From: Zarea fungicola | Taxonomy: Eukaryota > Ascomycota > Sordariomycetes > Hypocreales > Cordycipitaceae | Assembly: GCA_900169235.1 (NCBI GenBank) | Contig: FWCC01000007.1 | Location: forward strand, 1 to 64,000 | Direction of reading: 5' to 3' | DNA length: 64,000 bases | The notes under the pieces: generated by a model | Databases searched by the model: none | The model's input: only the letters and a program-made list of their open reading frames with translations | Told to the model about the DNA's origin: nothing | Shown here: in pieces, positions 24,237 to 34,274 of the stretch | Position numbering within the stretch: position 1 is the first letter of the stretch | How the letters are laid out: each line of letters starts with the position of its first letter | Translations under genes and position numbers: made by a program

Positions 24237-26807
24237 ATGGAGATTCAGTTTTCGATTCCGATCTCCCGCCCAAAGAATACGACCTCGGGACGGTAAGTCT
24301 CACTGCCCCTGCAAATCCCGTTCTGGAGACATCTCTGGCTGTGAGGGAGAGCACTGCACTGTCGCCAGATGATGGTTTAATTGGCTAACTAAGCCGTTGC
24401 CATGCTGCTTTTTTGGGGGGCGATAGATCTGAGGCTACAACAGAGAGTTCAAGCGGCGCGTCAACCTCGGCGCGCGGTGGCACAAATATCTTTGCGCTCG
24501 AATCCCGGACCAAGCACACCCGTCGGAGCTCAACTCGGGCGCGTACTGGTTGTGCAACCTGTAAGCAGAGATGATCAAATCTACACAGATGACATGTTTC
24601 TTAGACTTGGTGAGACTAACTACGTCTGGCAATTTAGGCAAGTAAGTTGCCAATTACGCTTCGAATACAGGATTACCAAAAAGAGCAGCGTTTACCGGCT
24701 TGGGACACTTTTGTTTCTAATCTTAATTTTCAGGAAACGTCATGTCAAATGCGACGAGACGCGGCCAGCATGCCGCAACTGCCTCAAATGGAGAGGGTAC
24801 TGCGACTCCTACTCAGACTCGGCGGACGTGAGCGGCGAGCCGCGGAGTGCTGGCACCAATGCAAAGAGGATTCACGCGGGAGGGGCCGCGCAGGTGCTGA
24901 CGGAACCGCTTGTCAACACGCTGCGCTTCACAAGTGAAGATCAGCGAATGTACTTTGATGAATGGGCGAATCTTTCAGTTTCTTTTTTGAGCGGCGGCCT
25001 GAACCGGACGCGGCTGTGGACGGCCACGATGCCCCAGCTGACTCTCGAAGAGCCAACACTACGATTTGGCGCCATGGCTGTTGGTGCGCTACGGAGGGCT
25101 TGCGGCCCGCACAACTCGACAGCAGCATTGACGCCGGATAACAAGCACTATTTGAATGCGGTGGTCTTCTACTGCGAGGCACTGCGACGGCAAGCCAAGG
25201 CACAGCCGACCAAAGAGGGCCTGCGGACGGCGTTGATGTCGTCCTTGCTATTCATCTGCTTCGAGGCACTGCGCGGCAACATGCCAGCAGCGCTGAAACA
25301 CATAACTCACGGCTTTAGTATGCTCAACGAGCTAGCTGGATGCACGGACAAGGCACCTGATTTGGTTCGCATAGCAGCAGCCCCGCCGATGATGGTACAG
25401 GAGATTCTAGACTGCTACAAGCCGCTGGAGCTCCAGTCGCGATCTTTCATGGGATCCTATAAAAGATTCTTCTTCAAGGGCGGGAAAAATCGACCAGGCG
25501 ACGACGGCCCGCCGCTGCAATTCCCACCGCAGCATCCAGGACAGCCGATGCCTCCACCGCAGACAGGTATGCCGCAGCCGACACAGAGTCCATACAAGCT
25601 GAGTAGTATGCAATCATCGCCAGGTGACTCTGATCCATCAAGGAACAGGCAGACACAGCAACAATTGCCGCAGACTGGCATGCTGAGCCCCCAGAGCTTG
25701 GGCAGTCCGCCGACGATACAGAGCACGCCGCCGGGTGCTCCAAGCTCAAGTACCTCGCCGTCTCCATCCGCCGCAACACCCCCCATGTCAGGACTGCAAG
25801 CGCAGAGCGGGCAAGCCCATCCGGGACCGCCTGGTGCTCCTGGAAGTGCTGCTGGGGGACCGCCGCAACGACCGCCGGGCATTGCGCCGTTTACGAAGCA
25901 CTCGCCGTATTTCCGGCCAAAGCGAACGACAATAACCTCAATACACGATATGCCGGGTGCTTTTAGTGACATGGAAGAGACGCAGGGATACTGGACGCTG
26001 GTGCAAAAGACCATGGTGCAGTACCTGCCGCTGCTGACGGCGACGACGGCGCAGATGGCGCTGGCCAAGGCGCGCTCCGAGGAGGAGGTCGAGGCCAAGC
26101 TCGCGGGCATCCGGAAGAACCCGAGCATATCAAAGTTCATCGCTGACACGCGGTACTGGATCCATCGGTGGATCGAGGCGTACGAGCCGCTGTACCAGGG
26201 CTTCGTGCGCAACGCCGAGGCGGACCCGCTGGCGTACCTGCATGCCATCGACCTGCGCATCGAGTACCTGATCCTGTACGTGTACACGACGGTGCCGCGG
26301 TACTCGGGCTTCATCACGGCGCGGGGGCTGACGCCGCAGTACCGCGAGATCAACGCGCTGGCCGAGACGCTGCTGCGGGCGCGGCCCAACGGCGGCTTCG
26401 CCATGGACTCGGGGTGGACGTGGCCGCTCTTCATCTCGGCGTTTGGGTGCCGCGACCCGGCGGTGCGCGACGAGGCGATCCGCATCTTGGGCGACTACCC
26501 CATCCGCAACGCGCTCCGCGACAGCCGCGTGTACCGGGCGATTGCGCTGCGCAACCGCGAGATTGAGGAGGCCATCATGGCCGAGGGGGACGAGACCCGG
26601 CAGTGGCTCCGGCTGCGGCGGCGCGAGATTCTCTTTGAGGACTTTGGGTCGAGCGTGGTGCTACGGTCGGTGCGCAAGGACCCCGTCACCGGCATCTGGG
26701 AGCCGCTGGAGGAGGTGGCCGATTTTGCGGTGCGGCCGGACGGGCATCTGAACTGGCGGGAGCAGCCCATCTCGGACGCGACGTCTATCCTGGGTGGCGT
26801 CTGTTAA
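24237..26807 (+). CDS. Zn2Cys6 transcription factor with a 4-base exon
   Basis: The best model has four exons, 24237-24292, 24427-24560, 24638-24641 and 24734-26807, encoding 755 residues. The zinc cluster (about residues 61-88) reads CATC-KKRHVK-C-DETRPA-C-RN-C-LKWRGY-C, the canonical C-x2-C-x6-C-x6-C-x2-C-x6-C. It is complete only if the four bases GCAA are kept as an exon, supplying parts of Cys64 and Lys65. The flanking introns (77 and 92 bases) have GTAAGC and GTAAGT donors, CTAAC- and CTAAT-type branch sites, and TTTAG and TTTCAG acceptors. Reading through, or joining the outer exons directly, gives a stop codon. A basic Arg/Ser arm precedes the cluster. Residues 350-510 or so are a Pro/Gln/Ser-rich linker, and the remainder is a helical fungal regulator body (DUF3468/Fungal_trans_2-like). 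It is probably a nuclear DNA-binding regulator; its targets are unknown. The start exon is less certain than the rest. Confidence 0.88.
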
Positions 26808-27134
26808 ATCGAGCAGAGAAGGGGGGGCATATGTACATAACAACGATGACGAAGCACGAAAGCGAACGACTGGATGTATTATTTTTCATTTCCTATTCCT
26901 TGTACATATAGACGCTTTCTCTCATTCGTTGATGGCTGTCAGGCATGATCAAGAATGGACTACTGGCACATGTCAGTATTTTTCAATATTTACATGCAGC
27001 ATTTTTGCAGGATTTATTTTCAAGTTACACACCACTTTGTCCATTCTCTACAGCGTACAAGGAGATACACATCGGCAGTGGATAAGTTTGAAACTTGCTT
27101 GACATGACCAAATAAGGACGCCGGAAACATCGAA

Positions 27135-27214
27135 GCGTGATTGGTTTAGTGGTAAAATTCTCCGTTGCCATCAGCAACGTCGGGGAGCCCTGGGTTCGAT
27201 TCCCAGATCACGCA
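27135..27214 (+). tRNA. tRNA-Gly (GCC), intron-containing, copy 1
   Basis: The 80-base gene folds as a cloverleaf. The acceptor stem GCGTGAT pairs with ATCACGC, the discriminator is A, the D arm contains the A box (TGGTTTAGTGG), the anticodon stem CTCCG pairs with CGGGG (one T-G pair), and the T arm is CTGGG-TTCGATT-CCCAG with the B box. The anticodon GCC is at 27167-27169. Nine extra bases (27171-27179) sit one base 3' of the anticodon, the canonical nuclear tRNA intron site, and can pair with the anticodon region (GTTGC/GCAAC). The mature tRNA would be 71 bases before CCA addition. Confidence 0.93.
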
Positions 27215-27413
27215 TTGATTATTCTTTTGCCGTTTCCAAGCATCATCTTTTTGCAGCCCCCATTGTCGGTGAATGCGGGACTTGAGACCGGGTGTGTGTG
27301 GGTTGGCGGATATTGCTGGTGGGCTTGGTGGGTGGCGGTTGTCTTTTTGCTCCATTTGGGAAAATGGTCTTGTGGGCTGTATAATGACTGATAAGAATTG
27401 GCCCTTCATCGAA

Positions 27414-27493
27414 GCGTGATTGGTTTAGTGGTAAAATTCTCCGTTGCCATCCGCAACGTCGGGGAGCCCTGGGTTCGATTCCCAGATCACGCA
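27414..27493 (+). tRNA. tRNA-Gly (GCC), intron-containing, copy 2
   Basis: This copy has the same cloverleaf as copy 1, 279 bases upstream. The anticodon GCC is at 27446-27448 and the 9-base intron at 27450-27458. The only difference inside the gene is one base in the intron (A in copy 1, C here). Flanking bases are also alike on both sides (CATCGAA before; TTATTCTTTTGCCG after, with small changes), so the pair arose by local duplication. Both copies should be functional. Confidence 0.93.
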
Positions 27494-27684
27494 TCGCTTA
27501 TTCTTTTGCCGGTTGGATGTCTTGAGCTCGACTTGCTTTTGTTCTTTTTTGCCTTTGCTCGTGGTGGACGAGGGGAAACAGGGTGCGGAGTACATCGGTA
27601 GGTTGCTGCTTTTGATGCAAGGAAAAGTTGATCAATTGATGACATGCTGCCTCCTAATTTTGGCGCGAGAAAGATTAACAGCGT

Positions 27685-28995
27685 TTATTCGAAAATAAAT
27701 AAAGATTGGACAAGTCCGTGGTCTTCCCTCTTGAGCTCTTCCCAATTTGCATCAGACACAAAATGGTCGGCGCTGTCGCCTGTGCGCGCCAAGTACCAGA
27801 CACCCATGTCCACCATTTCCTTGAATCGGGGACTGGCATGATAGATGTCGTGTGCCTGATTTATAACTTCTCGTCCGTGCAGGCAAAATGCGGAGCGAAG
27901 GTGCTGTAGGTTGCTGTCCCGGGAGTCCCTCTTGACGTGCAAGCGAGCTGAGTCTCGGTAGGCCGAGCAGAAACTCTTGACAAATAGCAGCAAAAGACTG
28001 TGCAGCCTTGCATCGCTCCCGGCGTCTAGTACTTCACAGCGCATACTTGAAAGAAACTGGGCAATATCGCTGTTGACGCCACGGCCATTGGCGCGACCAA
28101 ATTCCCAGTCAACCAGTACGGGCATAAGGCTGCTACCGGGTTTTGGTTCGGCCATGAGTACGGAGCCAGGATGGAAGTCGCCAAAGCTGAGGGCTGGCCG
28201 GTATTCGTACTTGGGGCTGCTAAACTCTTGGACGGCGATGTTGTAGAGTCTGTCTGCGTCGGGGTAGTCTTTGATGCGATCTTGAATAGGGCGGACGGCA
28301 AACTGCCAGACTATGTCAGTAGAGACTGTCGCGGAGAGCTCTTGGTAGGTTTCCGAGTCGGCTTGTATTCTTTGAACCGTTTCCGGATTATGCACAAGAG
28401 CCATGATGGCGCCGGTGTCGTGACCAATTTTGGAAATTTGCTCATCAGAGGCAATTGTGGAATCAGTTGCTGCGGCTTTGATGAATTCGACAATGTTGAT
28501 AAGAGGGCCTAGGTCAGAGAGGAGCAGAACAGAGGCTTCCTGGTTGCTGTTGCTGATGCCAAGACTTGATTCACTGCCGCAGTCGTGGCGCAGGAGATGG
28601 GGAGTCTTCCAGAGTGGTGCTGTTTGACGAGACTCGAATAAGAGGCCGCCCTTATCCCAAAGCTTGAGAATTGTCGCTTCAACAGTCTGCCATTGGTGTT
28701 AGCCAGGGTTGGTTGCTGGTTGCTGGTTGCTGGTTGCTGGTTGCTGGTTGCTAGTGGCTGTTTGATGCATGGTTGGCCGACCTACCTGGCGCTCAGTCGA
28801 GAAGGGGAGATCTGGACCGGCACTCTCGACATAGGGATGGGCATGCTTGAGGACAAGACTGGAAGGGCCAGCATCGCCCGAGAGCTTCGTGGCGCGGTGT
28901 GTCGAGTTTACAACGCCGCCAGTGAGGCGGGTTGTTTGCCATGTCGTTCCTGGGTAGACGGTGGCGAGGTAGGCGGGGTAGTTTGCATCTGCCAT
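27685..28995 (-). CDS. APH/choline-kinase-fold phosphotransferase
   Basis: Two exons (28995-28786 and 28686-27685) with a 99-base intron encode 403 residues. The N-terminal lobe has a Gly-rich segment (TRLTGGVVNSTHR) and the ATP-binding Lys in LVLKHAHPY. The catalytic loop reads SFGDFHPGSVLM, matching the family H-G-D-x-H-x-x-N with Phe for the first residue and Ser for the usual Asn. The metal-binding Asp lies in VLVDWEFGR. The family (aminoglycoside phosphotransferases, choline and methylthioribose kinases) phosphorylates small alcohols. The start region recalls methylthioribose kinase-like proteins, but the substrate is unknown. The Asn-to-Ser change at a metal ligand position could lower or alter activity. 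The intron contains six GGTTGCT repeats. It is cytosolic, with no signal peptide, and diverges from the helicase gene 1.36 kb away. Confidence 0.85.
28711..28752. repeat. (GGTTGCT)6 microsatellite in an intron
   Basis: Six perfect heptamer copies lie inside the single intron of the APH-fold kinase gene and make up over 40 percent of its length. The heptamer is out of phase with codons, so copy-number changes are tolerable only because it is intronic. Confidence 0.9.
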
Positions 28996-30359
28996 TTTGT
29001 ATGCGGTTTGCGAAAGTCTGTACTTTCAAGGCAAGCGACACGTTTCTGTCAATGGAGAAATTGGAGAAGCAAAGAGATTATAGCATCGATGTAGACGGCG
29101 TGGTAATGAATCAGTCATTGAGTTCCTGGGAGCCGGCCGCTATTTCAGTGCCGCCAGACCCCGCCGCCTACAGCTGGCGCGCTACCGGCTACTCAGGTAA
29201 TAATAAAGCATGTGTTTGACTACCTACACTAACGTAATACAATGAGGCCGCGATTGCTGGGCGAGATGCATCATTCTGACCATGGCCCACAATGAGTCAC
29301 TTGCACCACTTGATTCATAGCAAAATGTCACCATGGAAGAGGCTAGGAATAATGCATGCCTATTGCGGGTTGCGCCAAGGCAACCCCTGCAGTTACGAAG
29401 TACGAGGCTGTCGAAGACTGATCAGCGGCGTGGGTAATGGTTTAGCGGGTCAGCCTGGAGCCATGTCCCCTGTAAAGCCTAAAGGCCGCTAAAGAATAAG
29501 GCTATTCCCGCTGTAAGCCACTTGTCCGAAATTGGCAACTCGCATTCAGCTACTGAATACTGACATTTATTTGAGCATGTGGCAGAAGTGCCTTGGTCAA
29601 TCTGATTGTATATTGCAATAGGTGTATCTATGGGGTTCTGGCTGGCAATGGATAAAAATAAGGCCAAGGCGGAAGCAGGGGGGTTTGTGACGGGGTGACT
29701 GTATCAAGGACTGACGGCAACGCTTTGTTGTACAGCAGCACAGGGAGCGGTGAACCGGCTGCGGCAAATCAAGTTGCATGGCTACAATTTGGGTTATTAA
29801 GATTTCATTCTTTCAACTTTTGCACCGGCTGTTTACATGGACTACACGCAGGGAAGGCATTGTATTCGTGGAATAAGTGCTTCAGCCTGTGTAGAGAGGC
29901 CATGCCTGAACGCGGACAGCGAAGAAAGCAGGCCGGACGCAGGCAACATGAATTTCATTTAATAAACACGTAAATACTTTTTATTTTAAACTTGACAAAC
30001 TAAATTAAATTTAAAGAAATTGGCCATGTCTTCCATGTGCTTCTCTGCAGTACCATGGCCTGCCGGTATCCAAGCGAGGGAAAGCCCTGACGGCTGGCAG
30101 CAGCTGCAGCTTCCTGCAGAAGTGAACAAGATGTAAACATTTGACTGACAACTTCTGCTCTCTCCTCGACTTGTTTCTTCCCCAAGTTATTCAGACCGAC
30201 CATCATCAGCAAAAGATTTTCTTTTCAACTTTGTCAAAACCACCAATAAAGATCATTCTGCTCCGAGATTCATCTATAAACTTCCTTTCTTCGTTGCAGT
30301 AGCTCGAAACCCTACTACTTCTTTTCCGTTGGAAGTTTAATTTCGAGTTTACGTTATGG
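28996..30359. other. Divergent promoter region
   Basis: This space between the APH-fold kinase (minus) and the helicase (plus) shows no supported gene. The frames at 29479-29973 are short and lack family likeness. The part near 29980-30010 is AT-rich. Confidence 0.55.
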
Positions 30360-33300
30360 ATGACAAAGAGGTGGATAGAGTATTGGTAAGTATACCATTC
30401 AAGCAGAAAACACAAATCCATAGCTAGGCTAACGTTCTTAACACTTGAAAAGCAATTAAACTCGTTTTTCCTCCCCTGCAGGGGAGAAAACGCCGCCAAA
30501 GCCTCGACCAACTGGCTCGAGGAGCCGGAATTTCCAACGGCAGCCGGCCTAACATCAAACACGGAACCAGAACTCCTATGGGTTCCCAACAACGAGCTGG
30601 AATCCAAGGCAAGATACCTGGAAAAACAATACCGCATGCAGCGCTATGAGGCAGTTGAGCCGACCCGCCGTGCTGTTGCTGAATTTCGTACTCGACCCGA
30701 TATGAGCGAGGGGGACTTGGCTCACATATATGCCAATGTGAGTATGCAAAGACCATGGTGCCTTGTCATTACACTGACACTTATCCATTCGCCAGGTCCA
30801 AACCCAGGGCTTCGTTCTCACTGCCCATGGCGCTGCCACCAGAGTGTCCTTTTCCATGGAGCGTGTCCTAGAAACCAACATTGACTGGGCAACCTCTAGC
30901 CGGCTCTGCCAAGGAGCTTTGGTTGTGCTGTCACCCATGGAGGATGCCTTCCGATCAAATACCCTCGTGGCAACAGTGGCGTATCGTTTCCTTTCGGGTG
31001 GCCTCTGGCCCGATTACGATTCCGCTGTGCCCGAGCCGGATGACACTCCGCCCAGAATAGATTTGTATTTTCCGCATTGGAACAGACGCTTAATGAATCC
31101 AAACATCAAATACTACATGCTCGAGGCAAAGACCAGCTACTTCGAGTCGTATAGGCACACAATGCTTGCTTTGCAAGCAGCCGCGAACACAAGGTGAGCT
31201 CAGCATGTCAGCTGACGGCGGGCCGATGAAATGTATTCTCGTACTGACAAAACCAGATCTCAGCTGGATAAATTCCTCCTAACCCCTTTCACCGAAATCG
31301 AAACGGAGATGATCACACCGCCTACCAACCTCCGCACACCCACACTTCAAATACTAGACCCATCACAGGCAGCCGCCTGCAAGAGTATCATCGACCAAGA
31401 ACTAGCCATCGTCCAAGGCCCTCCAGGCACTGGCAAGACATTCACAACCGTTACCACAATCGATGAAATCATTCGGCTATTCAATCCAAAGAAGCCCATC
31501 ATTGTTGCTGCGCAGACAAATCATGCCCTTGACCAGTTGCTCGAGCGATGCTTGACCAAAGAACTTGCCATTTGCCGTCTGGGCGGTCGAACAACGTCTC
31601 GCATTGTGGAAGAGCACACCCTGTTCAATCTCCAGCAAATCGAAAAGGGAAAGGGCCCCGGCGTTGGTCTTGGTGGTGCCGCATACAAGGCATTTGATAA
31701 CTCTTTGCTGGCAATGGAGTTGGATTTAAAAAGGTGCACGCGAAGACAACACCATGACCTCAAGTCCTTCCGAGACGCCAAGATTATTACTCCAGAGCAA
31801 TGCAACTCACTGGAAGATGGAGATTGGGAAGAATCGGCCGACACAGACCCCTTGTTGGCTTGGCTTGGCTGGGAGTCTTTTGATACAAACCAAACCCAGG
31901 ATCCAAAGGAGCAAGCAAAAGTAGCTACTCGTGTAAAGCCCTGGGCGAAACACAAATCCGACACGGAAGACAAAGATAGAGTGAGGCTGGATCCTGACAA
32001 GCCTATTGGCCCATTCATTCGTCTCGGCAACTCATCTCAATCATCACCACTGAATCGACTAAAGTCTCTATTGGCTCGCAACAAGGACTTGTACAGGGTC
32101 AAACCTCAGCATCGAGAAGAGCTATTCAAATTCATGTGCCAAGAACTTGCCAGCCAAAGGGAAGCAAAGCTTACAGAGTCGTTTTCCAAGTTCAGAGCAG
32201 CCTGTGAAAGGCTGCAGAAACAGAAAACAGAGCGAGACTGTCGAGTCATATTGAAGTCGAAAACCCAGGTTCTAGGCTGCACAATCACTGGCTTGTCCAA
32301 GTACCGACGATTGCTATCATTAGTTGGCCCCGATGTCCTCATTATCGACGAGGCATCCGAAGCCACAGAAGGTAGCATTGCAGCCGCCTTGATACCGTCC
32401 ATCAAGCACCTTGCCCTCATTGGTGATCATCAACAGCTCTCTCCCAGACCAAATACCCGAATCCTCACCAACCCTGTCTTTGCCATGAACGTATCTCTCT
32501 TTGAACGCTTGGTCAATATTGGAATGCCCTATCAAATGCTGGATGTGCAACGACGCATGATTCCAGAGATTCGAGAGATTGTCGGCACGTTTTATCCGAG
32601 ACTTACAGACCACCCAAGCGTTCTGGGCCGGAAGCCGATTCAGGGAGTCGACTCGTGTTTGTGGTGGTTTGACCATGGCTGGCCAGAGCAGGCACATTCG
32701 GGCGCGTCTGGTCACAGCTTTTCCAATCATACCGAAGCAGACATGATTGTCGGCTTTGTCAAGTATCTGTTTCGCTGCGGTACGCCTGTGGACAGAGTGA
32801 CAATTTTGACGTTTTACACTGGACAACAGGAGCTTATCCAATGCAAGCTGGGCTTGCATGGGCTTGGTTCAAACATTTGCAAAACAGTGGACAGTTTCCA
32901 AGGCAGCGAGAACGACGTGATTGTTTTGTCCATTGTTCGGAGCCCCAATCATGGAGCGAAACGCCAAGCTGGCTTTGTTGAAAACATTCAGCGGGCGACT
33001 GTCGCCCTTAGTCGTGCACGAAACGGCTTCTTCATTTTCGGCAATGCTGAAAATTTGAAGGGGGGTACAACGTGGCCGACGATTCTTGAAAAGCTGCAGC
33101 AATCAACGGCGGGTGGCTTACCCCTAATCTGTCCACTGCACGGGACCAAGTCGATTGTTCGCAGCCCAGAAGACTGGTCGGAAGTCTCTGGAGAGGATGG
33201 CGGCTGCGGGAAGCGATGTGATGGCATCGCTGAGATGCGGCATGCTCCGCCAATGACCAAGACTGAAGCTGAAAAGTTGACTGCAGGGCGACCTCAGTTA

Positions 33301-33558
33301 AAGGTGCTCGAGCCAAAGCAGCCTGCCAAACTTGAGAAATCAGCCGTAGATATGATTGAAGGCACCAGAATGTTTGTCGAGCGAAATACAGCAAAAGGAG
33401 ATGGCGTGTCTTCCAACGGCGGGAGTCAAGATAGCAGTGCTCAAGGGAGTGATTACATGATGGAAATTGGCTACAGTGCGTTTCTCGCCGAGTTTGACGA
33501 GATGGCTGTGAATGCGAGAGAAGCAATGCTGCCCGACTCGCTCATTGACTTTGACTGA
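30360..33558 (+). CDS. SF1 RNA/DNA helicase, ZNFX1/Hrr1/SAD-3-like
   Basis: Four exons (30360-30385, 30482-30737, 30796-31193, 31257-33558) encode 993 residues. The tiny 26-base first exon is supported because the ATG at 30360, not the one at 30356, splices in frame. Helicase motifs run in order: Walker A GPPGTGKT (281-288), motif II LIIDEASEA (DEAS instead of DEAQ), motif III ALIGDHQQLSP, motif IV-like QRRMIPE, motif V VDSFQGSENDVI and motif VI ALSRARNGF. After the core comes CPLHGTKSIVRSPEDW followed by GGCGKRCDG, which looks like the start of an NF-X1-type zinc region that breaks off early. The closest known type is the NFX1/ZNFX1 group that includes S. pombe Hrr1 and N. crassa SAD-3, helicases of RNAi heterochromatin and meiotic silencing. 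The ortholog call is inference. Confidence 0.9.
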
Positions 33559-34274
33559 TGACGGAAGACTGGAGAAGCATTGGAAAGCGAGAAGCAACGG
33601 GAAAAGGAGACGAGAAGAGGAAAGATTAGAGAGGATCAAGTATTCAAAAAAAAAAAGTGGAAAACGAGGAAAGTCATAGAATCAAGATTCTGTTTGAATT
33701 AATTACACATGGGCTGGGAAACGTGGCTGGCGGGAGGGCTGACTTCGGACAGGGAATTGATTGATTCGCTTCAAATTCGATCGGGAAGTATGGTGCAGGA
33801 CATTTTTACTTTATGCTGCTTGAATTATTTTTGGGGTTGGCAAAGAATAAAAATACCATGGAGCAGAAGAGTAGATTAATGAAACCATCATGTCACGTAT
33901 TTTCAACGGGATGGCTGGAATAAAACATGTCTTTAACTTTCAGCAGAGTGTGCACTGATTTGATAAGCAAGCGTGGAGTTGGACGGGAGCGGGCGTGGGC
34001 CAACTAGTTATTATTAGTGTGGCGGGCATGTGAGGACCAGCCTTTGTCTCGCGCCATCAACATCACATAGCGGTCAATTGACGCACACCACTGCCAGATC
34101 GAAGACCTGTACGTGCGACGGAGACTTTGAGCGGAGGCGATACGTCCAGAGTTTGAAAATCGACTGCGACAGGCGCCCGCGGGCATAGCGACCGCCTCGA
34201 ATGCCCTGGACAAAAGGGCAGCCTCTCTCGCCCACGCACTGCCGACATCTTTTGATGCTATACAACCAGACATA
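33559..34274. other. Spacer between helicase and Spt8 genes
   Basis: About 700 bases between two genes on the same strand. The left part should be the helicase 3' end (A10 near 33647), the right part the Spt8 promoter. The minus-strand frame over 34004-34552 is the complement of the Spt8 acidic leader and is not a gene. Confidence 0.6.

Larger units (their letters stand above)
26808..27684. other. Spacer holding two tRNA genes
   Basis: Apart from the two tRNA-Gly genes, no gene is visible. The 327 bases before the first tRNA should contain the 3' end of the regulator transcript. T-runs (TTTT) about 11 bases after each tRNA (27225-27228 and 27504-27507) can serve as Pol III terminators. Confidence 0.6.

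Noticed and set aside
24561..24733. A stwintron (intron inside an intron) instead of a 4-base exon
   Set aside because: Removing the whole interval joins T to GA and gives an in-frame stop, so four bases must be kept.
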